A DNA stretch of 10,917 nucleotides from NCBI GenBank assembly GCA_023406965.1, contig JAEXTI010000406.1, forward strand, positions 1 to 10,917. The letters run 5' to 3'. Below, one piece after another: positions 1 through 7,265 of this stretch (position 1 is the first letter of the stretch; the number at the start of each line of letters is the position of its first letter). The position numbers were made by a program, and so were the translations under genes. The stretch is from Chloroflexota bacterium. GTDB taxonomy: Bacteria > Chloroflexota > Anaerolineae > Anaerolineales > Anaerolineaceae. The notes under the pieces are model-generated. The model had not been told where the DNA came from. It saw only the letters and a program-made list of their open reading frames with translations, and did not search any database.

Positions 1-26
1 TCATCCCCGCGGGGACGGCGCCATGA
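1..26 (+). CDS. C-terminal end of an upstream gene, probably mreC (partial)
   Basis: Reading from base 3, the frame gives IPAGTAP and then a TGA at 24-26. That TGA overlaps the mreD start codon as ATGA, the same four-base coupling seen between mreD and the PBP2 gene. Since mreC normally lies directly upstream of mreD, this is probably the last seven codons of mreC, the periplasmic or extracellular elongasome scaffold. Only eight codons are visible, so the identity rests on gene order and coupling and not on protein similarity. Confidence 0.35.
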
Positions 27-526
27 TCGGCATACTTCTGGCTGTGCCTGTGTTTCTACTCGTGCTGATGCTGCAAACCACCGTGATGAGCACTTTGACA
101 TTGTTGAATGGGACCGCAGACCTGGTGTTGCTGGTACTGACGGCGTGGGCCGTGCAAGAGCGCGTGCGCTCAGCGGTGGAATGGGCCGCGATTGGTGGGG
201 TATTGGTGGGGATTATCTCACATGTCCCACTAGTGGTTCCGATCGCGGGTTATCTGGCTGTAGCCATTCTGGCCCGGGTGCTTCGGGCCCGAATCTGGCA
301 ATCGCCGCTAGTTTCTTTGTTTTTGGCCACCTTTGCAGGCTCGGTGATTTTGCCTGCATTGACCTGGGCGGCACTGCAATTTGAAGGCACCTCCTATCCG
401 TTGATGGAAAGTATCAACCGGGTGGTGCTGCCGGGCACGCTGCTGAACTTACTACTGGCGCTGCCGGTGTATACGATCGTTGCGGGGCTGGCTCAGTCGG
501 TTTATCCGGAAGAGGTAGCTGCATGA
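23..526 (+). CDS. mreD: Rod shape-determining protein MreD
   Basis: This 167-residue, very hydrophobic protein fits MreD in size, composition and position. MreD is an integral membrane partner of MreC in the elongasome, which guides lateral wall synthesis in rod-shaped cells. About five membrane segments can be seen, near residues 2-22, 29-45, 54-85, 98-118 and 133-158, joined by short loops with few charges; the acidic end (YPEEVAA) is soluble. The ATG at 23 overlaps the stop of the preceding gene and has a GGGGA ribosome-binding sequence at 11-15. Its own stop overlaps the PBP2 start as ATGA (523-526), so translation of the two is probably coupled. MreD proteins are poorly conserved, so the call leans on membrane topology plus the PBP2 and RodA neighbours. 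Confidence 0.85.
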   Translation: MIGILLAVPVFLLVLMLQTTVMSTLTLLNGTADLVLLVLTAWAVQERVRSAVEWAAIGGVLVGIISHVPLVVPIAGYLAVAILARVLRARIWQSPLVSLFLATFAGSVILPALTWAALQFEGTSYPLMESINRVVLPGTLLNLLLALPVYTIVAGLAQSVYPEEVAA

Positions 527-2637
527 ACCAAAAGAATGGACAGGGGCGCGCAGAAGGACATTGGGATCGTTGGCGCCTGTGGGCTGTTTACGCGATTATT
601 GGGCTGATCTTTGGCGTTTATTCCTTGCGTTTGTTCGAGTTGCAAATTGCTCAAGGAGCCGATTTCCAAGGTCAAGCGGATGAAAACCGGCGCACAGAGG
701 TGAATATCCAAACCCAGCGGGGGATCATTTATGACCGTAACGGGATCATTCTGGCGCAAAACGTGCCGTCTTATAACGTCAACATCACCCCGGCGGAACT
801 GCCGGGCGATCCTACGGCGTTTGGGGATGCAACCGCGTTGGCGACCGAACTGGACCCCAACGTGCAAGAGGTGTACCGCAAGCTGTCCGAGTTGATCGAT
901 GTGCCGGTGAGTAACGGCGAGATCAACGAGGAAACGGTGCGGGTCTTTTCGCCGTGTAAAACGGACCTGGGCATTGTGCAGGTGGTTTTTATCGCCGACA
1001 CGAATGCTCCGTATGACCCGGTGAATATCAAATGCGGTATCGATGAAGAAACCGCCATGACAATCCGGGCCATGTCCGCGGACTTGCCGGGCGTGGGCAT
1101 TGAGGTGGAATCGGTGCGCGATTATCCCACCGGCTCGCTGACGGCGACGGTGATTGGATTCTTGGGCTCTATTCCGGCCAGCCTCGAAGATTACTACGTC
1201 TCGAAAGGATTTGTGGCGGACCGTGACAAAATCGGCTACGCGGGAATTGAGGCGACGCAGCAGGATATTTTGGGCGGAAAGAACGGCTTGCGGGTGGTGG
1301 AGGTGGATGTTTCGGGGAAGGAATTACGCAACCTGGAAACACCGATTGACGCAGTGCCGGGGAATAATATCAGCCTGACGATCGATACGCGCTTGCAGGG
1401 CATTGCCCAAGAGGCGCTGGTTGGGATGATTAATTTTTGGAACGTGTATTTCAACGAAGAACGCTCGCGGAACGGCGTAGTCATCGCCATCAATCCGAAA
1501 ACAGGTGAAATCTTGGCGATGGTATCTATCCCGACTTACGAGAACGACCGCATGACGCGCATCATTCCGTATGATTACTACCAGCAATTGCAGGAGGATC
1601 CCTTCCGCCCGCTGTTCAACCACGCTATTTCGGCTGAACATCCGCCTGGATCGGTGTATAAGATGCCTACGGCCGTGGGCGCGTTGAACGAAGGCGTGGT
1701 GACGCCAGACCAGCTTTTGACGGATCCCGGCAAGATTACGGTGATTCAGAAGGGATTGGTCAATGACCCCGGGCGGCCCATCGACTATGTTTGTTATGAA
1801 GAAGCCGGGCATGGTGAAGTGGATTGGCTGCGGGGCGTGATGTACTCATGCGACGTGTATTTCTACAAAATCGGTGGCGGGTTCGCCGGCGAGGTGGAAA
1901 CGGGGCTCAACATCTGGCGTCTGGGCGAATACTCGCGGGCGTTAGGATATGGCATGCGCAGTGGCATTGAATTGCCGGGCGAAGAAGATGGTTTGATCCC
2001 TGACCCGAACTGGAAGCGCGTGAACCTGGGTGAGACGTGGACCACGGGCGATACTTATATTGCCTCGATGGGACAGGGGTACATTCTGGCTACCCCACTG
2101 CAGGTGCTTCTGTCGGCATCCATCCTGGCGAACAACGGCGCGTATATGCAGCCGACCCTGATTCGGGAGGTATATAACGCCGAGGGCGAAGTGATCCGGC
2201 CGTTTGAGCCAAGATTGAAGTGGGACGTGACCAAAGATCCCGTGATCAGCGTTTATGACGAAAACAACCTTTTGACCGGTGAGAAGAAGACGATCGAGTC
2301 GTGGGTGGTGGATATGGCCAAAGAGGGGATGCGCCTGGTGGTGACGGATGGCACCGCAAAGTTCCCCTTTGCGGATATGACGATCCCATCGGCGGGCAAA
2401 ACCGGCACGGCGGAATATTGTGATGACCGGGCGCAAGCGAAGAACTTGTGCGCTCGTGGTAGCTGGCCGACCCACTCTTGGTATTTTGGGTATGCGCCGT
2501 ATGATGATCCGGAAATTGCGGTGGTCGCTTTCGTGTATAATGGTGGCGAAGGGGCGAGCGTAGCTGCGCCGATCGTTCGCACGGTGATGGAAGGATATTT
2601 TGAACTGAAGGCCATTGATGCCGCCCGTGGGCAATAG
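523..2637 (+). CDS. mrdA: Penicillin-binding protein 2 (class B peptidoglycan transpeptidase)
   Basis: The 704-residue protein is the elongasome DD-transpeptidase that crosslinks new lateral-wall peptidoglycan next to RodA. After a short cytoplasmic start it has one membrane anchor (about residues 17-37), then a long dimerisation or pedestal region starting with RGIIYDRNG (near 67), and the penicillin-binding domain. All three active-site motifs are present: SVYK with nucleophile S377 and K380, SCD at 442-444, and KTGT at 626-629. The ATG at 523 overlaps the mreD stop and follows GGAAGAGG at 508-515 with seven-base spacing. The domain outside the membrane has six cysteines that fall into plausible pairs (145/171, 424/443, 633/643). 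Length is slightly above the roughly 600-650 common for PBP2. PBP2 is preferred to the division enzyme PBP3/FtsI because of the mreD and rodA neighbours. Confidence 0.93.
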   Translation: MNQKNGQGRAEGHWDRWRLWAVYAIIGLIFGVYSLRLFELQIAQGADFQGQADENRRTEVNIQTQRGIIYDRNGIILAQNVPSYNVNITPAELPGDPTAFGDATALATELDPNVQEVYRKLSELIDVPVSNGEINEETVRVFSPCKTDLGIVQVVFIADTNAPYDPVNIKCGIDEETAMTIRAMSADLPGVGIEVESVRDYPTGSLTATVIGFLGSIPASLEDYYVSKGFVADRDKIGYAGIEATQQDILGGKNGLRVVEVDVSGKELRNLETPIDAVPGNNISLTIDTRLQGIAQEALVGMINFWNVYFNEERSRNGVVIAINPKTGEILAMVSIPTYENDRMTRIIPYDYYQQLQEDPFRPLFNHAISAEHPPGSVYKMPTAVGALNEGVVTPDQLLTDPGKITVIQKGLVNDPGRPIDYVCYEEAGHGEVDWLRGVMYSCDVYFYKIGGGFAGEVETGLNIWRLGEYSRALGYGMRSGIELPGEEDGLIPDPNWKRVNLGETWTTGDTYIASMGQGYILATPLQVLLSASILANNGAYMQPTLIREVYNAEGEVIRPFEPRLKWDVTKDPVISVYDENNLLTGEKKTIESWVVDMAKEGMRLVVTDGTAKFPFADMTIPSAGKTGTAEYCDDRAQAKNLCARGSWPTHSWYFGYAPYDDPEIAVVAFVYNGGEGASVAAPIVRTVMEGYFELKAIDAARGQ

Positions 2638-2664
2638 ACCCGGGTAGGAATATGAGAGTCGTTT

Positions 2665-3351
2665 ATGCTGACCGATAAGCGTTCTGCAATTAATATTAAA
2701 GGTGTGAAAGACGGCCTGCTCATTACTCTGGGGGAAGGGGAATGGGCGGAGGTGGAAACTCTTTTACTGCAAACCGTGGCAGAGCGCCAGGCTTTTCTCA
2801 AAGGAGCCCGCGTGACGCTGGATGTGGGTAACCATATCCTGCACGCGGTGGAGCTGGGCGCGCTGCGGGATAAATTGTCGGAGCATTCCATCTCGCTGTG
2901 GGCTGTGTTGAGTAATTCGCCTGTGACCGAGCAGACGGCCCAGGTGCTTGGGCTGGCGACGCGCCTCTCGACCCCGCGCCCCGAACGCGCGATTCGCTCA
3001 ATGGACACGAACATTTCCGGTGATCAGGCGCTGTTTGTGCACCGCACCGTTCGTTCGGGGTTCAAGGTGGCTCACAAGGGGCATATCGTGGTGCTGGGTG
3101 ATGTGAACCCCGGCGGCGAGGTGCTGGCGGGGGGGAGCGTGGTGGTGTGGGGTAAGTTGAAAGGTACCGTTCATGCGGGGGTGGATGGGGATGAAAGCGC
3201 GGTGGTTTGCGCGCTGGAGATGGACCCCATGCAACTGCGCATCGCGGGGTTTACACGAGAAAATGTTCAACGCCGGGGAAAACCCGAGCCTGAAATGTTA
3301 TGGATTAAAGAAGGCCGCCTGGTGGCTGAAACCTGGAAAGCAAAGAAATAA
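2665..3351 (+). CDS. minC: Septum site-determining protein MinC
   Basis: MinC blocks FtsZ assembly away from midcell and is carried to the membrane by MinD. The 228 residues show the two-domain plan. An N-terminal FtsZ-inhibiting domain covers about 8-98, a linker with prolines about 100-120, and the C-terminal beta-helix domain about 121-222. The C-terminal domain has the family signature: RSG at 130-132, VVLGDVNPGGEVLAGG at 142-157, VWGKLKG at 161-167, HAG, and QLRIAG near 190-195. The MinD-contacting RSGQ motif reads RSGF here. The gene starts 27 bases after the PBP2 stop. The ATG at 2665 has only a weak upstream purine run (GAGAG, 2654-2658), but it gives the expected N-terminal domain. 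minD and minE follow directly. Confidence 0.93.
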   Translation: MLTDKRSAINIKGVKDGLLITLGEGEWAEVETLLLQTVAERQAFLKGARVTLDVGNHILHAVELGALRDKLSEHSISLWAVLSNSPVTEQTAQVLGLATRLSTPRPERAIRSMDTNISGDQALFVHRTVRSGFKVAHKGHIVVLGDVNPGGEVLAGGSVVVWGKLKGTVHAGVDGDESAVVCALEMDPMQLRIAGFTRENVQRRGKPEPEMLWIKEGRLVAETWKAKK

Positions 3352-3371
3352 TAGAGGGAGAAGAGAAATAC

Positions 3372-4172
3372 ATGGCAGCTACAGTCGTCACGGTTACATC
3401 CGGGAAGGGCGGTGTTGGGAAAACCACCACTACAGCCAACCTGGCTGTCGCGCTTGCCCTGGGTGGCAAGAAGGTTGTTTGTATCGACGGAGATATCGGT
3501 TTGCGCAACCTGGATGTGGTATTGGGCCTGGAAAACCGGATCGTTTATGATCTGGTGGATATCGTTGAAGGGCGTTGCAGGCTGCGCCAGGCCATGATCC
3601 GTGATAAGCGGCTGCCTGAGTTGTACTTGATCCCGGCGGCGCAGACACGTGATAAAAGCGCGGTTTCGCCTAGCGACATGGTGCGTTTGTGTGATGATTT
3701 GCGGGGCGAGTTTGATTGGGTTTTGATCGACTCTCCGGCAGGGATTGAGCGCGGGTTCCGCAACTCGATCGCCCCTGCGGATGTGGTGGTGGTGGTGACC
3801 AACCCAGAGGTTTCGGCTGTGCGCGATGCTGACCGGATCATTGGGTTGATTGAAGCGGAAGAGAAAGGCCCGGCGCGGCTCATCCTTAACCGGCTCAACC
3901 CGGCGCTGGTGAAGCGCGGGGATATGCTTTCGGCGGATGACATTTTGGATCTGCTGGCGATTGAACTGATTGGCATTGTTCCCGAAGACGAGAACGTGGT
4001 GATCAGCACCAATCGCGGCACACCGGTGGCGCTGGACGGCAAGACTCGGGCCGGTGAGGCTTATCAAAATATTGCCCGGCGATTGGGCGGCGAAAAGGTG
4101 CCGTTCATGAACCTGGAAGACAAGCAGGGTCTCTTCCAGAAGCTGGCCAGGATGATGCGCTCCGGAGGTTAA
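3372..4172 (+). CDS. minD: Septum site-determining ATPase MinD
   Basis: MinD is a ParA/MinD-family ATPase that binds the membrane as an ATP dimer, recruits MinC, and is released when MinE stimulates hydrolysis. The 266 residues align along their whole length with known MinD proteins. The deviant Walker A is GKGGVGKTT at 11-19, with signature lysine K12 and K17. The switch I region is DGDIGLRNLD near 40, and the Walker B region is WVLIDSPAGIE near 117-127. The NPEVSAVRDADRI and RGDMLSADD blocks are also typical. The tail after about 247 (NLEDKQGLFQKLARMM) has the pattern of the amphipathic membrane-targeting helix. GGGAG at 3356-3360 lies upstream of the ATG at 3372. minE begins one base after the stop. 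Confidence 0.97.
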   Translation: MAATVVTVTSGKGGVGKTTTTANLAVALALGGKKVVCIDGDIGLRNLDVVLGLENRIVYDLVDIVEGRCRLRQAMIRDKRLPELYLIPAAQTRDKSAVSPSDMVRLCDDLRGEFDWVLIDSPAGIERGFRNSIAPADVVVVVTNPEVSAVRDADRIIGLIEAEEKGPARLILNRLNPALVKRGDMLSADDILDLLAIELIGIVPEDENVVISTNRGTPVALDGKTRAGEAYQNIARRLGGEKVPFMNLEDKQGLFQKLARMMRSGG

Positions 4173-4173
4173 C

Positions 4174-4443
4174 ATGGCAGGATGGCTTGAACGCTTATTC
4201 GGAACGAAGGCCCAAAGCGCGGATCAAGCAAAGGACCGCTTGAAACTGGTGCTGATTAATGACCGGACCGATTTAACACCGGCGCAGATGGAAGATTTGA
4301 AAAACGAATTGATCGCTGTGATTGCCCGGTATATCACCATTGACACCGCGGGGGTGAACATCACCATGGCGCAGGAAGGGCGCGAGCACCGGCTGCTGGC
4401 GGATATTCCGCTGCGGCCCGTCACGCGCCGGCGAAGCTCGTAA
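4174..4443 (+). CDS. minE: Cell division topological specificity factor MinE
   Basis: MinE stimulates MinD ATPase and so drives Min oscillation or confines MinCD to the poles. The 89 residues match the usual length (about 85-90) and plan. The short amphipathic start MAGWLERLFG can bind membrane. The MinD-contacting helix or strand is AKDRLKLVLINDR (near 19-31). The dimeric topological-specificity domain follows, with LKNELIAVIARYITID and a final beta-strand region. The tail is unusually basic (RPVTRRRSS). GGAGG at 4164-4168, inside the end of minD, serves as ribosome-binding site, and only one base separates the two genes. A complete MinCDE set argues for a Min system based on MinE and not DivIVA. 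Confidence 0.95.
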   Translation: MAGWLERLFGTKAQSADQAKDRLKLVLINDRTDLTPAQMEDLKNELIAVIARYITIDTAGVNITMAQEGREHRLLADIPLRPVTRRRSS

Positions 4444-4451
4444 GAGGAGCT

Positions 4452-5567
4452 GTGCAGAAACAGAGTTGGAAGAGGTTTGATTTTTGGCTGCTAGGCGCTG
4501 TCATCTTGCTGTCGATCTTTGGCGTGGCGATGGTGCGCTCGGCGATTGCCGGAAACCAGGTGCTTTCGGGGTTGGTGGAGCGCCAGGCAATTTTCGTGGG
4601 CATCAGCTTTGTGGTGATCATGGTGTTTGCGTTGATCGACTACCGTTACTGGTCAGCGTTATCACGATTGATGTATATTTTCGCGATTTTGGCTCTGCTG
4701 GTGATTTATGTTTACGGCGAAGCCAAATTTGGATCAGCGCGCTGGCTGGATACCGGTTTGATCTTGATCCAGCCTTCAGAGTTGGCCAAAATCATTATGA
4801 TCATTGTCCTGGCGGATTATTACGCGCGGAATAAGAACAAGCCGCGCAATTTGCGCTGGGTGGTGATGAGCTTCTTGATGACTTTTGGAATTGTGATCTG
4901 GATTCTGCTTCAACCAAACTTGAGCACATCGATTGTGATTTTTGTACTGTGGTTCTCTATGATGTGGGTGAGCGGATTGCCGGTCAAGTTTTTGGGGCTG
5001 TTCGCCGGGATGGGGGCAATTGTTCTGGTGTTATTTATTTTGCTGCTAATCTCGGGCGTAGAAATACCATTTATCGAGGATTACCAGTTACAGCGCATCA
5101 CGAACTTCTTATTCCCTGACCCAAACGCACGGCATGGAAACTCGTACAACGTGGAACAGGCCCTGGTGACGATTGGATCAGGCGGTTTGTTCGGACAGGG
5201 GTACGGTACGGCCACCCAGGTGCAGTTGCGCTTTCTCAAAGTGCGGCATACCGACTTCATTTTCTCTGCGATGGCGGCGGAGTTTGGCTTTGTTGGAACG
5301 GTGTTGATCATTGCATTGCTGTTTTTTGTGGCGCTGCGCTGTTTCCAGGTATCGTCCTCGGCGGCGGATCCATTTGGTTCTTTAATTGCTTATGGATTTG
5401 GCGTGCTGTTGTTTTTCCAAATGGCTGTTAATATTGGGGTGAACTTAAACGTCATACCTGTGACGGGATTGACGTTACCGTTTATTAGTTACGGTGGTAG
5501 TTCGTTGGTATCGCTTTCGTTTGGGATTGGTCTGGTGGAGAGTGTGGCTATTCGCCGCAAATCTTGA
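4452..5567 (+). CDS. rodA: SEDS peptidoglycan glycosyltransferase RodA
   Basis: RodA polymerises lipid II into glycan strands in the elongasome, in complex with PBP2. The 371-residue protein is a polytopic SEDS-family member with about ten membrane segments. The start FDFWLLGAVILLSIFGVAMV and the blocks SARWLDTG, QPSELAKI, HGNSYNVEQALVTIGSGG and LPFISYGGSSLVSL are family hallmarks. The catalytic aspartate is expected in HTDFIF, at D268. The usual QPDLGT motif reads QPNLST, with N156 replacing Asp. The start is a GTG at 4452, only two bases after AGGAG (4445-4449), which is unusually close; no better start in frame was seen. RodA is preferred to FtsW because of the short length, lack of a long tail, and the PBP2 gene in the same cluster. 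Confidence 0.92.
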   Translation: MQKQSWKRFDFWLLGAVILLSIFGVAMVRSAIAGNQVLSGLVERQAIFVGISFVVIMVFALIDYRYWSALSRLMYIFAILALLVIYVYGEAKFGSARWLDTGLILIQPSELAKIIMIIVLADYYARNKNKPRNLRWVVMSFLMTFGIVIWILLQPNLSTSIVIFVLWFSMMWVSGLPVKFLGLFAGMGAIVLVLFILLLISGVEIPFIEDYQLQRITNFLFPDPNARHGNSYNVEQALVTIGSGGLFGQGYGTATQVQLRFLKVRHTDFIFSAMAAEFGFVGTVLIIALLFFVALRCFQVSSSAADPFGSLIAYGFGVLLFFQMAVNIGVNLNVIPVTGLTLPFISYGGSSLVSLSFGIGLVESVAIRRKS

Positions 5568-5584
5568 AGTATTTTTTTGTAACT

Positions 5585-5679
5585 GCCCAGAGGTCGAAGG
5601 TAACTCTCCAATTTGAGGTGTATGTGGGGCGCGAAGCGCCCCACATACACCTCAAATTGAAGGCATTTCCGCCTCTGGC
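5585..5679. repeat. Long palindrome (24-bp perfect arms, GAA loop) with imperfect outer arms
   Basis: The arms 5609-5632 and 5636-5659 are exact reverse complements over 24 bases and are separated only by GAA (5633-5635). The tip reads GCGAAGC, a sequence known to form an exceptionally stable DNA mini-hairpin. An outer, imperfect pair continues the symmetry: CAGAGGTCGAA at 5588-5598 matches the complement of 5667-5677 at 9 of 11 bases, and a flanking GCC pairs with one bulge. No T-run follows the stem, so it is not a standard intrinsic terminator. It fills most of the gap between rodA and gltX. It could be a REP- or MITE-like palindromic repeat, or an RNA hairpin that protects or ends the rodA transcript. 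Confidence 0.9.
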
Positions 5680-5708
5680 TGAGTAGGTACTATTTTTTGG
5701 GAGTAGAC

Positions 5709-7202
5709 ATGGCAGACACAAACACCCCGGTACGAGTGCGGTTTGCGCCATCTCCCACGGGTCGAATGCACCTGGGGAGTGGGCGAACGGCGTTGTATGA
5801 TTATTTGATTGCTCGCAAGACCGGCGGGCAATTTATTTTGCGGATCGAGGATACCGACCAGAAACGATATGTGCCTGGGGCTGAACAGGAATTGATTGAC
5901 GGGTTGCATTGGCTGGGGATCACCTGGGACGAGGGGCCGGACGTGGGCGGACCGTACGGGCCGTACCGGCAGTCGGAGCGGAAAGAGATTCACTTAAAAT
6001 ATGCCCGGCGGTTGGTGGAGATGGACCACGCATACTATTGTTTCTGCACGCCAGAGCGGTTGGAGCGAGTGCGACAGATGCAGCAAAAGAGCAAGGAGCC
6101 GGTGCGTTACGATGGGCTGTGCCGCCGGTTGGACCCGGCGGAGGCGGCAGCGCGGGTGGCGGCAGGAGAGCGGCACGTGGTGCGCTTTAAGATGCCCCAT
6201 GAGGGGCAAACAACGGCGACAGACCTGCTGCGGGGATCCATCACGGTGGAGAACGCGGTGCTGGACGACACGGTGCTGGTGAAGTCGGACGGGCTGGCGA
6301 CGTACCACCTGGCGGCTATGGCCGATGATTTTGACATGAAAATCACGCATGTGATTCGCGGGTCAGAGTGGCTGCCGAGCCTGCCGTTGCATACGCAAAT
6401 CATCCGCGCGTTTGGCTGGCCCGAGCCGGTGTGGGTTCATTTATCGGTGTTTCTCAAGCCGAGCGGCAAGGGCAAGATGAGCAAACGCGAGTCGGCGGAT
6501 TTGATCAAAGATGGGTATTCGATCTTCGTGAAAGATTTGCAGGACCTGGGGTATCTGCCGGAGGGGGTGGTGAATTGGACGGCTTTGATGGGCTGGAGCC
6601 TGGATGACCACACGGAATTCTTCACAATGGAGGATTTGGTGAAGGTATTCAGCCTGGACCGGCTCAACCCCTCGCCGGCGGCGATCAATTTTGCTAAGCT
6701 GGATCACTTCAACGGGCTGCACATCCGCAACCTGAGCGTGGCGGACCTGGCGGCACGGTTGAAGCCGTTCTTCGAGAAGGCGGGCTACCAGCCGAGCGAC
6801 GAGATGATGCTGAAGATTGCGCCGTTGATCCAGGAGCGAATGAGCACGCTGGATGAGGGGCCTGAGCTGGCAGGGTTCCTGTTTCATGAAAACGTTTCCC
6901 CGATACCGGCGGAGCTTGTGGCGAAGGGACTGACGGCGGCGGAGTCGGCGGGAGTGGCGCGCCGCAGCCTGGGCGTGCTGGAGGGGGCGGCGGAGTGGAC
7001 GCCGGCGGTGATGGAGCCGCCGATGCGGGCGCTGGTGGAGGAGTTGGGCTGGAGCGCAGGGCAGGTATTTGGGATTTTGCGCGTAGCCATCACGGGGCTG
7101 CGAGTCAGCCCGCCGCTGTTTGAGAGCATGGAGGTGATTGGGCGGGAGAAGTGCCTGGAGCGGCTGCGCGCTGCAATTGCCGTTTTGGAAAAAATGGAAT
7201 GA
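5709..7202 (+). CDS. gltX: Glutamyl-tRNA synthetase
   Basis: This class I aminoacyl-tRNA synthetase joins glutamate to tRNA-Glu in the cytosol, and in many bacteria also to tRNA-Gln. The 497 residues are normal for the family. The HIGH motif is HLGS at 21-24 within FAPSPTGRMHLGSGRTA, and KMSKR is at 256-260. A possible zinc site is C111-x-C113 with Y134-x3-C138. The C-terminal half is the helical anticodon-binding region, ending with the usual VSPPLFESMEVIGRE block. I chose the ATG at 5709 because GGGAG (5699-5703) is five bases upstream; a TTG at 5697 in the same frame would overlap that site. No convincing promoter is seen in the gap, so transcription may come partly through from rodA. Whether the enzyme discriminates tRNA-Glu from tRNA-Gln cannot be read here. 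Confidence 0.96.
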   Translation: MADTNTPVRVRFAPSPTGRMHLGSGRTALYDYLIARKTGGQFILRIEDTDQKRYVPGAEQELIDGLHWLGITWDEGPDVGGPYGPYRQSERKEIHLKYARRLVEMDHAYYCFCTPERLERVRQMQQKSKEPVRYDGLCRRLDPAEAAARVAAGERHVVRFKMPHEGQTTATDLLRGSITVENAVLDDTVLVKSDGLATYHLAAMADDFDMKITHVIRGSEWLPSLPLHTQIIRAFGWPEPVWVHLSVFLKPSGKGKMSKRESADLIKDGYSIFVKDLQDLGYLPEGVVNWTALMGWSLDDHTEFFTMEDLVKVFSLDRLNPSPAAINFAKLDHFNGLHIRNLSVADLAARLKPFFEKAGYQPSDEMMLKIAPLIQERMSTLDEGPELAGFLFHENVSPIPAELVAKGLTAAESAGVARRSLGVLEGAAEWTPAVMEPPMRALVEELGWSAGQVFGILRVAITGLRVSPPLFESMEVIGREKCLERLRAAIAVLEKME

Positions 7203-7208
7203 AAAATC

Positions 7209-7255
7209 CTCTGGACGAGGGTGGGTAAGCGTGGTAGAATAGCCTTCGTCCAGAG
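7209..7255. repeat. Inverted repeat around the tRNA promoter
   Basis: The arms 7209-7221 and 7243-7255 pair over 13 positions (12 Watson-Crick and one G-T) and enclose a 21-base loop. The loop holds the extended -10 sequence of the tRNA promoter, and the left arm covers the likely -35. As RNA it could be a factor-independent hairpin at the end of gltX, though no T-run follows. As DNA it could be an operator. Both roles are inferences. Confidence 0.6.
7211..7240 (+). promoter_or_regulatory. Probable promoter of the tRNA-Gln gene (extended -10)
   Basis: TAGAAT at 7235-7240 is preceded by TG at 7232-7233 with one base between, making an extended -10. CTGGAC at 7211-7216 is a fair -35 at 18-base spacing. 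Initiation would fall near 7246-7248, about 20 bases before the mature tRNA end at 7266, which is a normal short leader. No equally good candidate lies closer to the tRNA. Confidence 0.6.
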
Positions 7256-7265
7256 AGTATGACAC

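Noticed and set aside
1942..3014. Two long minus-strand frames opposite PBP2 and minC
   Set aside because: They overlap genes with full family signatures and show no domain of their own.
3267..4175. Open frame of about 300 codons on the minus strand opposite minD
   Set aside because: It mirrors minD, which is certain by motifs over its full length. The antisense product is rich in His and Arg with no recognisable domain, as expected from codon bias.
5609..5659. The palindrome as an intrinsic terminator of rodA
   Set aside because: No T-run follows the stem on either strand in the right place. The T-run at 5572-5578 lies before it, so it cannot serve on the + strand.
5666..5693. Possible gltX promoter with TACTAT at 5688-5693
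   Set aside because: The -35 is poor, and transcription would begin about at the ribosome-binding sequence, leaving almost no leader.
5697..5708. TTG at 5697 as the start of gltX
   Set aside because: It would overlap the GGGAG ribosome-binding sequence at 5699-5703, which is ideally placed for the ATG at 5709, and adds only four residues.
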